Assembly: GCA_943370385.1 (NCBI GenBank)
Contig: CALRQT020000009.1
Location: forward strand, 78,763-142,762
Direction: 5' to 3'
DNA: 64,000 nt
From: BAIKAL-G1 sp943370385
Lineage (GTDB): Bacteria > Cyanobacteriota > Cyanobacteriia > PCC-6307 > Cyanobiaceae
Shown here: positions 1-8,032 of the stretch, in pieces
Layout: the number at the start of each line of letters is the position of its first letter
Position numbering within the stretch: position 1 is the first letter of the stretch
Notes under the pieces: generated by a model
The model's database searches: none
The model's input: only the letters and a program-made list of their open reading frames with translations
What the model was told of the DNA's origin: nothing
Made by a program: the position numbers and the translations under genes

Positions 1-171
1 CAGGCCAGCGACGACCCCCTTACTGTGGCGAGGCACGCGGGACAGCTCTCCTATTGCAGGCAGCAGAAACGCAACGACAAGACCCGCAGGGTTCTGGAGA
101 AGGCCTTCAACCCCCAATGGGCGGACCGCTACATCGAGGAGCTGCTCTTCGACGATCCCCTGCTGGGCTGA
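1..171 (+). CDS. C-terminal end of an unidentified protein (partial)
   Basis: The frame beginning at base 1 is open and stops with TGA at 169-171, giving the last 56 residues of a protein that starts before the window. The segment is charged, with a basic patch (CRQQKRNDKTRR) and an acidic, hydrophobic tail ending FDDPLLG. I do not recognise the family. Its reality is inferred from the protein-like composition and from the lack of a convincing exporter start inside it. It overlaps the start region of the downstream exporter gene, which suggests co-transcription. Without the N-terminus no function can be given. Confidence 0.5.
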   Translation, partial: QASDDPLTVARHAGQLSYCRQQKRNDKTRRVLEKAFNPQWADRYIEELLFDDPLLG

Positions 172-1109
172 GGGACTTTGGCGGCTTTGCCCTCGCCCGC
201 AGGCCCCTGCTGATCGGCGCCGCCGTCCTCGTGGCTGTAGCGGTGGGATTTGGGGTGCTGCAACGGCGCCAACAGCCCCGGCCAGTCCCCCCCGCGGCTG
301 CCCCCAGCGCCACCCGGCCTGCGGCCCCGCCAGCCGTGGAAGCCGTCTCCGCCCTCGGACGCCTCGAGCCGGCTGGAGACATCCGCAAGCTGGCGGCCCC
401 GGTGACCGATTTCGGCGCCTCGCCCAGGCTCACGGCCCTGTATGTGCAGGAAGGCCAGGCCGTCAAGGCGGGCCAGGTGCTCGCCAGTTTTGACAACCGG
501 CTGACCCTGCTGGCCCAGGAGAACCTGCTGGTCACCCGCATCGCCAGCCTCAAGCAGCAACTGGAGCTGCTCGATCGCGAAACCAACCGCTACCGCCAGC
601 TCACCAACCGCGGCGTTTTTGCGATTGGCGCCCTCGAGGAGAGAGAAATCAAGGTGGTCGACCTGCGCGGCGATCTCCAGGAGGCCAAGGCCGAGCTGCG
701 CAAGGTGCGCACCGACCTGGCCAAGAGCCAGTTGCTCGCCCCGATTGACGGGCTGGTGCTGCGTATCAACACCCGTCCGGGCGAGCGACCCGGCGAGGCC
801 GGCATCCTCGAAATCGGCGCCAACAACCAGATGGAGGCCGTCGCCGAGGTGTACGAGAGCGACATCGGCCGGGTGCGCCTCGGCCAAACCGTCACCCTCA
901 CCAGCGAAAACGGCGGCTTCGAGGGCCGCCTCGAGGCCACGGTGCTGCGCATCAGCCCCCAGGTGCGCCAGCGCCAAGTGCTCTCCACCGATCCCACTGG
1001 CGACGCCGATGCCCGGGTCGTGGAGGTGCGCCTGGCCTTGGCACCGGCGGACATCCAGCGGGTGCGCCAGCTGGCGGGCCTGAAAATCATCGCCCGCTTC
1101 AATCCGTGA
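117..1109 (+). CDS. devB: DevB-type membrane fusion protein of an ABC exporter
   Basis: Periplasmic adaptor of the HlyD/MacA type that would link a MacB-like permease to an outer-membrane channel. One N-terminal membrane helix (LLIGAAVLVAVAVGFGVL) is followed by the DevB opening ALGRLEP, a split lipoyl/barrel-sandwich domain (VQEGQAVKAGQVLASFD and later LLAPIDGLVL), a coiled-coil hairpin rich in Leu, Glu and Arg, and a beta-barrel. ATG at 117 is preferred; a TTG at 54 would lengthen the overlap with the preceding frame. It is followed by permease and ATPase genes with GTGA-type overlap. In filamentous cyanobacteria DevBCA exports heterocyst glycolipid; picocyanobacterial paralogues have other, mostly unknown substrates, so the cargo is not assigned. 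Confidence 0.85.
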   Translation: MGGPLHRGAALRRSPAGLRDFGGFALARRPLLIGAAVLVAVAVGFGVLQRRQQPRPVPPAAAPSATRPAAPPAVEAVSALGRLEPAGDIRKLAAPVTDFGASPRLTALYVQEGQAVKAGQVLASFDNRLTLLAQENLLVTRIASLKQQLELLDRETNRYRQLTNRGVFAIGALEEREIKVVDLRGDLQEAKAELRKVRTDLAKSQLLAPIDGLVLRINTRPGERPGEAGILEIGANNQMEAVAEVYESDIGRVRLGQTVTLTSENGGFEGRLEATVLRISPQVRQRQVLSTDPTGDADARVVEVRLALAPADIQRVRQLAGLKIIARFNP

Positions 1110-2284
1110 ATCCGCTGCAGGCGATCTGGTCGGGCCGCCGCATTCCCCTGGCCTGGTTATTGCTGACCCGCCAGCCGGTGCGGCTGGCCGTGGCCCTAGC
1201 GGGCATCAGCTTTGCCGGCATCTTGATGTTCATGCAGCTGGGCTTCCGCGATGCCCTGTTTGATGCCAGCGTCACGGTGCACAAGATGTTCAACACCGAT
1301 TTGGTGTTGATGAGCCCGCGCACCAAAAGTTCAATCAGCATGGCCGGCTTTCCGCGCCGCCGGCTTGTGCAGGCCCTGGCCGATCCCGAGGTGAAGGGCA
1401 TCTCGCCGGTGCATTGGAATTTGCTGCTCTGGCGCAACCCGGAAACCCGCGGCACCCGCTCGATCCTGGCCCTGGGCTTTGAGCCCAGTGATCCCCTGTT
1501 CAATGACCCTGCCCTCACGGCCAAGGCTTCCCTGCTCACCCAGAAAGGCAGGGTGCTGTTTGATGAGCGCTCCCGGGATGAATTCGGCCCGGTGGCCAGC
1601 TGGTTTCGCCAGGGCCGCACGGTGGAAAGTGAAATCTCCGGCAAGCGGCTGCGGGTGGCTGGCCTCTTTGCCGTGGGCCCTTCCTTTGGCGCCGATGGCA
1701 ACCTGCTCACCAGCAGTGAAACCTTCCTCAGCCTGCTGCCCAATACGCCGCCGGGCAGCATTGAGCTGGGCCTGATTCGGCTGCGGCCGGGCGCTGATCC
1801 GGAGGTTGTGGCCAAACGGCTCCGCCACAATTTGCCTAAAGACGTCATTGTGTATACGCGCAATGGCTTCATTGAGATGGAAAAGGATTATTGGCGCAGC
1901 AGCACCGCCATTGGCTTTATTTTTACCCTGGGCGCAGGCATGGGCTTTGTGGTGGGTTGTGTGATTGTGTATCAGATACTCTATTCCGATGTGAGTGATC
2001 ACCTGCCCGAATACGCCACCTTGATGGCGATGGGCTACAAACTCACCAGCCTGCTCGGTGTGGTGGCCCGCGAAGGATTCCTGTTGGCGGTATTGGGTTA
2101 CTTGCCAGCCTATGGGGCTGGGTTGGTGCTCTATGGAGTGATAAAAGGGGCAACAAAATTGCCAGTGCAGATGGATCCCGACCGGGCCCTCGTGGTGTTC
2201 ACCATGATTCTGGTGATGTGCATGGGCTCGGCGGCCCTAGCCATGCGCCGCCTGGGCGATGCCGATCCGGCGGAGATCTTCTAA
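1106..2284 (+). CDS. devC: DevC-type ABC transporter permease (FtsX/MacB fold)
   Basis: Membrane subunit of the exporter, 392 residues with a GTG start overlapping the previous stop (GTGA). The layout is typical of FtsX/MacB permeases: one N-terminal helix (VALAGISFAGILMFMQLGF), a large extracytoplasmic domain of about 200 residues, then three C-terminal helices (about 270-300, 315-350 and 365-380). The DevC start pattern IPLAWLLLTRQPVRL and the segment LPEYATLMAMGY are characteristic of the family. It should pair with the ATPase immediately downstream and the adaptor immediately upstream. Confidence 0.88.
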   Translation: MNPLQAIWSGRRIPLAWLLLTRQPVRLAVALAGISFAGILMFMQLGFRDALFDASVTVHKMFNTDLVLMSPRTKSSISMAGFPRRRLVQALADPEVKGISPVHWNLLLWRNPETRGTRSILALGFEPSDPLFNDPALTAKASLLTQKGRVLFDERSRDEFGPVASWFRQGRTVESEISGKRLRVAGLFAVGPSFGADGNLLTSSETFLSLLPNTPPGSIELGLIRLRPGADPEVVAKRLRHNLPKDVIVYTRNGFIEMEKDYWRSSTAIGFIFTLGAGMGFVVGCVIVYQILYSDVSDHLPEYATLMAMGYKLTSLLGVVAREGFLLAVLGYLPAYGAGLVLYGVIKGATKLPVQMDPDRALVVFTMILVMCMGSAALAMRRLGDADPAEIF

Positions 2285-2288
2285 AGTC

Positions 2289-3065
2289 ATGCCCTCCCAA
2301 CTGCCGCCGCCCTCCCTTCCGCAATCCCTGAGTGCACCGGCGATTGAAATTGCTGGCCTGAGCCATTGGTATGGCGAGGGCAAGATGCGCCGCCAGGTGC
2401 TGGAAGGGGTGGATCTTTCAATCGCCAGTGGCGAGGTGGTGTTGCTCACCGGCCCCTCCGGCTGCGGCAAAACCACCCTGCTCACCCTGGTGGGTGCCCT
2501 GCGCCAGGTGCAGGCGGGCCAGGTGAAGGTGTTCGGCCAGGAGCTCGCGGGATCGAGCCGCAGGGAGCGCCAGCTCTTGCGGCGCTCGATCGGCATGATT
2601 TTTCAGGGCCACAACCTGCTGCGCTGCCTGAGCGCCGAGCAGAACGTGCAGATGGGCGCCGACCTGCTGGAAGGGTTCAGTTATCGGGCCCGCCGCGATC
2701 AGGCGCGCGAATGGCTGCGGGCCGTGGGCCTGGGCGACCAGCTCCACAAGCTGCCCCACGACCTCTCCGGCGGCCAGAAGCAGCGGGTGGCGATTGCCCG
2801 GGCCCTGGCGACCCGGCCGCGGCTGCTGCTGGCCGATGAACCCACCGCCGCCCTCGATAGCCGCACCGGCCGCGATGTGGTGGTGTTGCTGCACGGCCTG
2901 GCTAAGGAGCAGGGCTGCGGCGTGCTGATGGTGACCCACGATCCCCGCATCCTCGATCTGGCTGACCGGGTGCTGCGCATGGAGGACGGCCGGGTGGTGG
3001 ACACGGCCTCCGCCGATTCCGTCACCGCTGGTGCCCTGGCAGCCAGTGAAGCGGGGGCCAGCTAA
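2289..3065 (+). CDS. devA: DevA-type ABC transporter ATPase
   Basis: Cytoplasmic ATPase energising the DevBC exporter. Visible motifs are Walker A GPSGCGKTT, Q-loop FQGHNLL, signature LSGGQKQRVAIARAL, Walker B LLLADEPTAALD and the switch histidine in VMVTHDPR. ATG at 2289 is chosen because it follows the permease stop by four bases; an in-frame ATG at 2259 would overlap it. The length, about 258 residues, is normal for a LolD/MacB-class ATPase with a short N-terminal extension. The three genes form one operon and no outer-membrane channel gene is nearby, so a TolC-like protein encoded elsewhere is presumably used. Confidence 0.9.
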   Translation: MPSQLPPPSLPQSLSAPAIEIAGLSHWYGEGKMRRQVLEGVDLSIASGEVVLLTGPSGCGKTTLLTLVGALRQVQAGQVKVFGQELAGSSRRERQLLRRSIGMIFQGHNLLRCLSAEQNVQMGADLLEGFSYRARRDQAREWLRAVGLGDQLHKLPHDLSGGQKQRVAIARALATRPRLLLADEPTAALDSRTGRDVVVLLHGLAKEQGCGVLMVTHDPRILDLADRVLRMEDGRVVDTASADSVTAGALAASEAGAS

Positions 3066-3199
3066 GGGGGGTGGCGGGCTCCTGGCTCCAAAGGCCGGTG
3101 GAAATGCTGGTGGCCGTGCCTGGTCAAGCGGGCAACCGCCCTGGCCCCCGGTCCCGTTTGAGTATGGTGAAGGATCTCTCCCACCGAACCGGCCCGCCG

Positions 3200-3355
3200 A
3201 TGTCGAAGCGCAGGAATCTCAAGAAGGAAAAGCAGGAACGCAACCGCGCCTACGCCCGCAAGTTCAAAAAGCGCAAGCTGCGTAACGACGGCCGCGGCGA
3301 AGGCGCTGGCAATGGCGTGACCGGCACGGCCAACAACGGCGGCGCTGCCGACTGA
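3200..3355 (+). CDS. small basic conserved cyanobacterial protein
   Basis: A 51-residue protein starting MSKRRNLKKEKQERN, with a strongly basic first half (about 30 residues, mostly Lys, Arg, Asn and Glu) and a Gly/Asn/Ala-rich acidic tail. The composition suggests a nucleic-acid or ribosome-associated protein, but that is inference. I recall similar small basic proteins in picocyanobacteria without an assigned function. The start is the only ATG that leaves out the non-homologous upstream frame. It ends just before a strong terminator. Confidence 0.65.
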   Translation: MSKRRNLKKEKQERNRAYARKFKKRKLRNDGRGEGAGNGVTGTANNGGAAD

Positions 3356-3364
3356 GCAGGCCTG

Positions 3365-3420
3365 AACCCCTTTAGGGGTTGGTCTGCGCTGTGGGGATCC
3401 TGCGGGGTCCCCCTTTTTTT
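3365..3420 (+). terminator. tandem hairpins with T-tract: Rho-independent terminator
   Basis: A 6-bp perfect hairpin (AACCCC/GGGGTT, loop TTTA, 3365-3380) is followed by an 8-bp stem (GGGGATCC at 3393-3400 with GGGTCCCC at 3405-3412, one G-T wobble, loop TGCG) and then seven T residues at 3414-3420. This is the clearest intrinsic terminator in the window. It closes the transcript of the small basic protein, and probably of devBCA. Confidence 0.85.
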
Positions 3421-3455
3421 AGGTGTCCTGGCCCTTCGGCTGTTTCGACGAACCC

Positions 3456-4388
3456 ATGTTTCTCAGCGTCGTCATCCCCACCTACAACCGCCGGCCGATC
3501 CTGGCCAAATGCCTGCGTGCCCTGGAGCAGCAGCAGCTAGGCGCCCCGATCCGCGCCTACGAGGTGGTGGTCGTTGATGACGGCTCCAGCGATGACACGG
3601 TGGCCTGGTTGCGGGCCGAGGCGGCGTCGTTCCCCCACGTGCGCCTGGTCGAGCAGGACCACGGCGGGCCGGCCGAGGGCCGCAACCGGGGCGTCGAGCA
3701 TGCCCAAGGGGATGTGATTGTGTTTATCGATAGCGATCTGGTGGTGACGGGCGGCTTCCTGCTGGCCCACGCCAACGCCCTGCAGCAGCAGTGGCAGCGC
3801 AGCGGCGATCGCCTTTGCTTCACCTACGGGGCCGTCATCAACACGGCCAATTTTGACGATCCCAGCAGCGAGCCCCACAAGCTGCGGGACCTTTCCTGGG
3901 CCTATTTCGCCACGGGCAACGTGGCGATTGATCGCCAGCTGCTCGAGCGCAGCGGCCTCTTTGATACCCGCTTCCGCCTCTACGGCTGGGAAGATCTCGA
4001 ATTGGGTGAGCGCCTGCGCCGCCTGGGCGTGGTGCTGGTGCGCTGCCCCGAGGCGGTGGGCTACCACTGGCATCCAGCCTTGAGCCTGGAGCAGGTGCCC
4101 CGCCTGATTCAGGTGGAGCAGGAGCGGGCCAAGATGGGCCTCGTGTTTTACCGAAAGCACCCCACCCGCCGGGTGCGCTTCATCATCCAATTCACCCTGC
4201 TGCATCGCCTGCTCTGGGAGCTGCTCACCCTCGGTGGCCTGCTGAATGAACGCAGCCTGCGCCCCCTGCTGGCCTGGTTGATCCGCCACGGCAAACCGGG
4301 CCTGGCCCTGGAGCTGCTGCGCCTGCCCCTCAACCGCATTGGCGTGCGGGCCCTCTATGCCGAGGCCCGGGCCGCCGGCCTGGCCTGA
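3456..4388 (+). CDS. family 2 glycosyltransferase
   Basis: GT-A fold glycosyltransferase using a nucleotide-sugar donor. The N-terminus FLSVVIPTYNRRPIL is the classic GT2 start. VVVDDGSSDDT binds the donor nucleotide, IDSDLVV at about residue 92 is the metal-binding DXD-like motif, and YGWEDLELGERL carries the ED acceptor/catalytic motif typical of chondroitin-polymerase-like GT2 enzymes. The C-terminal 80 residues are hydrophobic and basic and may lie at the membrane. ATG at 3456 is chosen because homology begins there. It stands alone after a terminator; the acceptor sugar or lipid is unknown. Confidence 0.85.
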   Translation: MFLSVVIPTYNRRPILAKCLRALEQQQLGAPIRAYEVVVVDDGSSDDTVAWLRAEAASFPHVRLVEQDHGGPAEGRNRGVEHAQGDVIVFIDSDLVVTGGFLLAHANALQQQWQRSGDRLCFTYGAVINTANFDDPSSEPHKLRDLSWAYFATGNVAIDRQLLERSGLFDTRFRLYGWEDLELGERLRRLGVVLVRCPEAVGYHWHPALSLEQVPRLIQVEQERAKMGLVFYRKHPTRRVRFIIQFTLLHRLLWELLTLGGLLNERSLRPLLAWLIRHGKPGLALELLRLPLNRIGVRALYAEARAAGLA

Positions 4389-4626
4389 GGCTTGGCCAGA
4401 GGTTTTGACGGCAAACCGGCCTGGCCGCAAGGGCCAATTTGATAGGTTGGCTAGGTCCCTAACAAACCGCACACCTGTCCGTTTCGGGTGACCAGGCACC
4501 GGCTGTTCTGTCTGTGCCACTGGCTAGGCCCCCGGGTCTTGCCCCTGATCCCCTGGCCGAGTTTCGGTCCGTCGGTCAACCCCATGGTCCCTGGCAGGTG
4601 GAGGCGAACCCGAAACCCCTACTTCC

Positions 4627-5349
4627 ATGGCTGTTGTCACACTCGCAGAAATGATGGAGGCGGGTGCCCACTTTGGGCACCAAACCCGCCGCTGGAATCC
4701 CAAGATGGCGCGCTACATCTATTGCGCGCGCAATGGGGTCCATATCATCGACCTCGTGCAGACCGCTGTCTGCATGAATAACGCCTACAAGTGGACCCGC
4801 AGTGCCGCCCGCAGTGGCAAGCGTTTCCTGTTTGTTGGCACCAAGAAGCAGGCGTCCGAAGTGATCGCCCAGGAGGCGACCCGCTGCGGTGCCTCGTTTG
4901 TGAACCAGCGCTGGTTGGGCGGCATGCTCACCAACTGGACAACGATGCGCGCCCGGATCGACCGCCTCAAGGATCTTGAGCGGATGGAATCCTCCGGCGG
5001 TATCGCCCTGCGGCCTAAGAAGGAAGCCGCCGTGCTGCGCCGCGAACTGGAGCGTCTCCAGAAGTATCTCGGTGGCCTCAAAAACATGCGCCGCCTGCCC
5101 GATGTGGTGGTGCTGGTGGATCAGCGCCGCGAAACCAACGCCGTGCTCGAGGCTCGCAAGCTCGATATTCCCCTGGTTTCGATGCTCGACACCAACTGCG
5201 ATCCCGACCTCTGCGACGTGCCCATCCCCTGCAACGACGACGCCGTGCGTTCGGTGCAACTGGTGCTTGGACGCCTGGCCGATGCCATCAATGAAGGTCG
5301 CCACGGCGCCCAGGACCAGCGCGGCGGCTACGAGGATGAGGAAGGCTGA
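4627..5349 (+). CDS. rpsB: 30S ribosomal protein S2
   Basis: Small-subunit ribosomal protein, 240 residues, normal bacterial length. Family signatures are visible: LAEMMEAGAHFGHQTRRWNP at the N-terminus, FVGTKKQASEVI, RWLGGMLTNW and the conserved central LPDVVVLVDQ. The C-terminal tail is acidic. About 240 bases upstream hold no gene and should contain the promoter and leader; no certain promoter could be picked. tsf follows after 63 bases, the usual rpsB-tsf order. Confidence 0.98.
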   Translation: MAVVTLAEMMEAGAHFGHQTRRWNPKMARYIYCARNGVHIIDLVQTAVCMNNAYKWTRSAARSGKRFLFVGTKKQASEVIAQEATRCGASFVNQRWLGGMLTNWTTMRARIDRLKDLERMESSGGIALRPKKEAAVLRRELERLQKYLGGLKNMRRLPDVVVLVDQRRETNAVLEARKLDIPLVSMLDTNCDPDLCDVPIPCNDDAVRSVQLVLGRLADAINEGRHGAQDQRGGYEDEEG

Positions 5350-5412
5350 AGCCCAACTCTGGCTCCGATTCCATTCCCTCCCACTCCCTAACCCCCTACT
5401 CCCCGCCCTCCG

Positions 5413-6072
5413 ATGGCTGAGATCTCAGCGAAGCTGGTCAAGGAACTGCGCGATAAAACCGGCGCAGGCATGATGGACTGCAAGAAAGCCCTCACCGAGT
5501 CTGGTGGTGACACCACCAAGGCCACCGAGTGGCTGCGCCAGAAGGGCATCTCCACGGCCGAGAAGAAATCGGGTCGCACCGCCGCTGAGGGTGCGATCGG
5601 CAGCTACATCCACACCGGCGCCCGCGTGGGTGTGCTGGTGGAGGTCAACTGCGAAACCGATTTCGTCGCCCGCGGCGATCTCTTCCAGGATCTGCTGCGC
5701 AATGTGGCGATGCAGATTGCCGCCTGTCCCAACGTGGAATTCGTGAGCACTGCCGACATCCCCAAGGATGTGGCCGAGCGCGAAAAGGGCATCGAGATGG
5801 GCCGCGATGACCTGGCTGGCAAGCCTGAGGCGATGAAGGTGAAGATCGTCGAAGGACGCATCGGCAAGCGCCTGAAGGAACTCGCCCTGTTGGAGCAGCC
5901 TTTCATCAAGGACAGCGCCATCACCGTGGAGGAACTGGTGAAGCAGGTGGCTGGCAAGATCGGCGAGAACATCCAGATCCGTCGCTTCACCCGCTACACC
6001 TTGGGTGAAGGCATTGAGGTGGAGCAAACCGACTTCGCTGCCGAAGTTGCCGCCATGACCATCTCCGCCTGA
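5413..6072 (+). CDS. tsf: translation elongation factor Ts
   Basis: Guanine-nucleotide exchange factor for EF-Tu. It has an N-terminal UBA-like domain with KLVKELRDKTGAGMMDCKKAL and the EF-Tu contact motif CETDFVARGDLF at about residues 79-90. At 219 residues it is the short cyanobacterial/chloroplast form, with one core subdomain instead of the two of E. coli. It is co-transcribed with rpsB, and the next gene starts 13 bases after its stop. Confidence 0.98.
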   Translation: MAEISAKLVKELRDKTGAGMMDCKKALTESGGDTTKATEWLRQKGISTAEKKSGRTAAEGAIGSYIHTGARVGVLVEVNCETDFVARGDLFQDLLRNVAMQIAACPNVEFVSTADIPKDVAEREKGIEMGRDDLAGKPEAMKVKIVEGRIGKRLKELALLEQPFIKDSAITVEELVKQVAGKIGENIQIRRFTRYTLGEGIEVEQTDFAAEVAAMTISA

Positions 6073-6085
6073 GCTAGCGGCCCCA

Positions 6086-8032
6086 TTGCACCCCAACAGC
6101 AGCCCCCTGGCGGAGGCCGAGCGCCAACTGGAGCTGCAGCGTCAGCTGATCGTGGCGCTCACTCCCGAGCTCTACCGCCAGCTGGCCCTTTATCTGCAAG
6201 TGCTCCGCAAGGGCCTGTTGCACGCCGTGCAGCAGGCCTGTTTCCATCTGGCCACCCAGACCTACCCAGAACGCTTCAGCGCCATCGGCCCCAGCCGCCG
6301 CCTGGAGCTGCAGGAGCGGCTGCAGGCCCTGGTGCAGCGCTGCAACTGCCTGCTCACGGTTGAACAGCTGATGGGCCTGGCTTCCCAACTGCAAAGCCGC
6401 CAGCAACGGCAGCGGCGGCGGGACCAGCAGCGCCTGTTGCTGGCCCTGGCGGCGGACAATGGCAACGACGATGACCCTGGGGAGGTCGACGGCGACGATC
6501 AAACCCAGGACGGGGGCCCGGAACCGGGCGATTCAGGCAATAGTCGCTTCGGCCAGCACCGGGGTTCGGTACACCTGGGCCTCGATTTGCCCCTCAGCGC
6601 CGATCTTTTTGGCTCCGGTCTGGAGGGGCTGGGGTCCTGGCTGGCCGGTTTTGCCACCCAGGGTGATCCCCTCCAAGGCGATTTAGGGCAGCACGAGGCA
6701 GGCGAAGAGCTCCAGCAGGACGAGACACCCCAGGACGGGGTTCCCCAGGAGGACGTTCCTCACGAGGACTTTCACCAGGAGGAGCTTCACCAGGAGGAGC
6801 TTCAGCCGGAGGAGGCAGGGCAACTGGGGCCGTTGTCGCCCTTTGCTGATGCTGAGCCGGCCGATCCCTTGGGCCCCGCAGGCGATCCAGGCGACCAGCC
6901 TGGCCTCGACGCTGGCGATCACCACCCCGCTACCAGCCCCAACCAGCCGGGCCCGCTCGATCAGGCCCCTCTCGATCAAGCCCCTCTCGATGGGGATGGC
7001 CCCGATCCTGATCCGGTCGACGGCCTGCCGCGGCAAGGGGACCGCTCCGCGCCCCCGCACCAGGGGCCTGCCAGTCCTGCCCCGCCTCTGCCCCCGCCCA
7101 GCTCCGGGGCCGGGCAGCCCCCCAGCCCGCAGGGCGCCAGCGATGGTCCCCGTCGACCCCGGCGCCCTCCCTTCCGGCGGGGCCCTGGGTCCAGCGGCGG
7201 GCGCCAACGCTCCGCTGCCCCTGGAGGCTCGAGCGACGACTTCCAGTTCTTCCAATCCCTCTTTGCCCTGGCGGCCGAGGGGCTGGGCCGGGAGACGCCT
7301 GGCCTGGCCAACCCGGGTTCGGCTGCGTCTGGCCTAGGTGAGTTGGGAGAATTCCCATCTGGCCAGGGCGAGTCCCTCCAGGGGTCGGGCGACGCAAGCC
7401 CCGATGGCCCGGCCGAGTCCCCTGCCTCGCTGGAGGGGGGCGAGCCCGGGGAGATGGCGATCCGTCTCGAGCTGTTGCGCCAAGCCGGAGCCCCCGGCCA
7501 GGCCCCGGATGGGGCGGGCTGGCAAGCCCCGGACTCCTTGATGCCCCAAGACGCCCCCAGCCTGTTGGCCTGGTGGGAGGCCCTCGATGGGGCCCTGCAG
7601 CGCCGGCTGCGCAACCTCTCGAATGCCGTCAATGGTGAGCTGCTGCGGCTGGGGATCACCCGCAGCCACTTGCCGATGCCCCTGCTGGATGCCGTGCTCC
7701 AGGGCCAGCTGGATCCCCTGCCAGCGCCCGCCAACCTGGTGCGCCTGCAGATGCCCTTTGGCGGCGATAGCCCCGCCAGCCCTGGCGGTGATGCCCCAGG
7801 GGCCTTCCCCCTGGGCGGGCCCCTGGACCTGATGGCGCTGTTGCTCAGGCCAACCGACCTGGAATTCGAGACCCCGTCCCTGCGGGTCTGTCGCCAACGC
7901 CTCGAGCAGAACCGGGCCCGATTGCGCACAATGGCCCAACGGCACCGCTACTGGCAGCGGCGTGTGCAGGCCCTAGAGGCAGAGCGGCAGTGGTTCCAGG
8001 ACAGTCCCCCAACCAGCCGCGAGCCCGCTTAG
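6086..8032 (+). CDS. large low-complexity protein of unknown function between tsf and recG
   Basis: A 648-residue protein with a TTG start. Only the ends look folded: residues 1-140 are helical and Leu/Gln/Arg-rich (LELQRQLIVALTPELYRQL), and the last 60 residues are a basic coiled coil (RLEQNRARLRTMAQRHRYWQRR). The middle 400 residues are Pro, Gly, Asp and Gln rich and probably disordered, with pentapeptide-period repeats at 6713-6817 and 6944-6988. I recall an unknown gene at this position in picocyanobacterial genomes. Its end overlaps the recG frame by 43 bases if recG starts at 7990. The function is unknown; a scaffold or RNA/ribosome-linked role would be speculation. Confidence 0.75.
   Translation: MHPNSSPLAEAERQLELQRQLIVALTPELYRQLALYLQVLRKGLLHAVQQACFHLATQTYPERFSAIGPSRRLELQERLQALVQRCNCLLTVEQLMGLASQLQSRQQRQRRRDQQRLLLALAADNGNDDDPGEVDGDDQTQDGGPEPGDSGNSRFGQHRGSVHLGLDLPLSADLFGSGLEGLGSWLAGFATQGDPLQGDLGQHEAGEELQQDETPQDGVPQEDVPHEDFHQEELHQEELQPEEAGQLGPLSPFADAEPADPLGPAGDPGDQPGLDAGDHHPATSPNQPGPLDQAPLDQAPLDGDGPDPDPVDGLPRQGDRSAPPHQGPASPAPPLPPPSSGAGQPPSPQGASDGPRRPRRPPFRRGPGSSGGRQRSAAPGGSSDDFQFFQSLFALAAEGLGRETPGLANPGSAASGLGELGEFPSGQGESLQGSGDASPDGPAESPASLEGGEPGEMAIRLELLRQAGAPGQAPDGAGWQAPDSLMPQDAPSLLAWWEALDGALQRRLRNLSNAVNGELLRLGITRSHLPMPLLDAVLQGQLDPLPAPANLVRLQMPFGGDSPASPGGDAPGAFPLGGPLDLMALLLRPTDLEFETPSLRVCRQRLEQNRARLRTMAQRHRYWQRRVQALEAERQWFQDSPPTSREPA
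6713..6817 (+). repeat. seven 15-bp (pentapeptide) repeat units inside a coding region
   Basis: Reading in frame, seven consecutive 15-bp units encode QQDET, PQDGV, PQEDV, PHEDF, HQEEL, HQEEL and QPEEA. Units five and six are identical at DNA level (6773-6787 and 6788-6802), so this is recent duplication. A second tract at 6944-6988 encodes QPGPL, DQAPL, DQAPL. Confidence 0.9.

Noticed and set aside
4389..4626. Promoter before rpsB with TTGACG at 4405
   Set aside because: No -10 box lies at 16-18 bases from the hexamer, so the match is probably coincidental.
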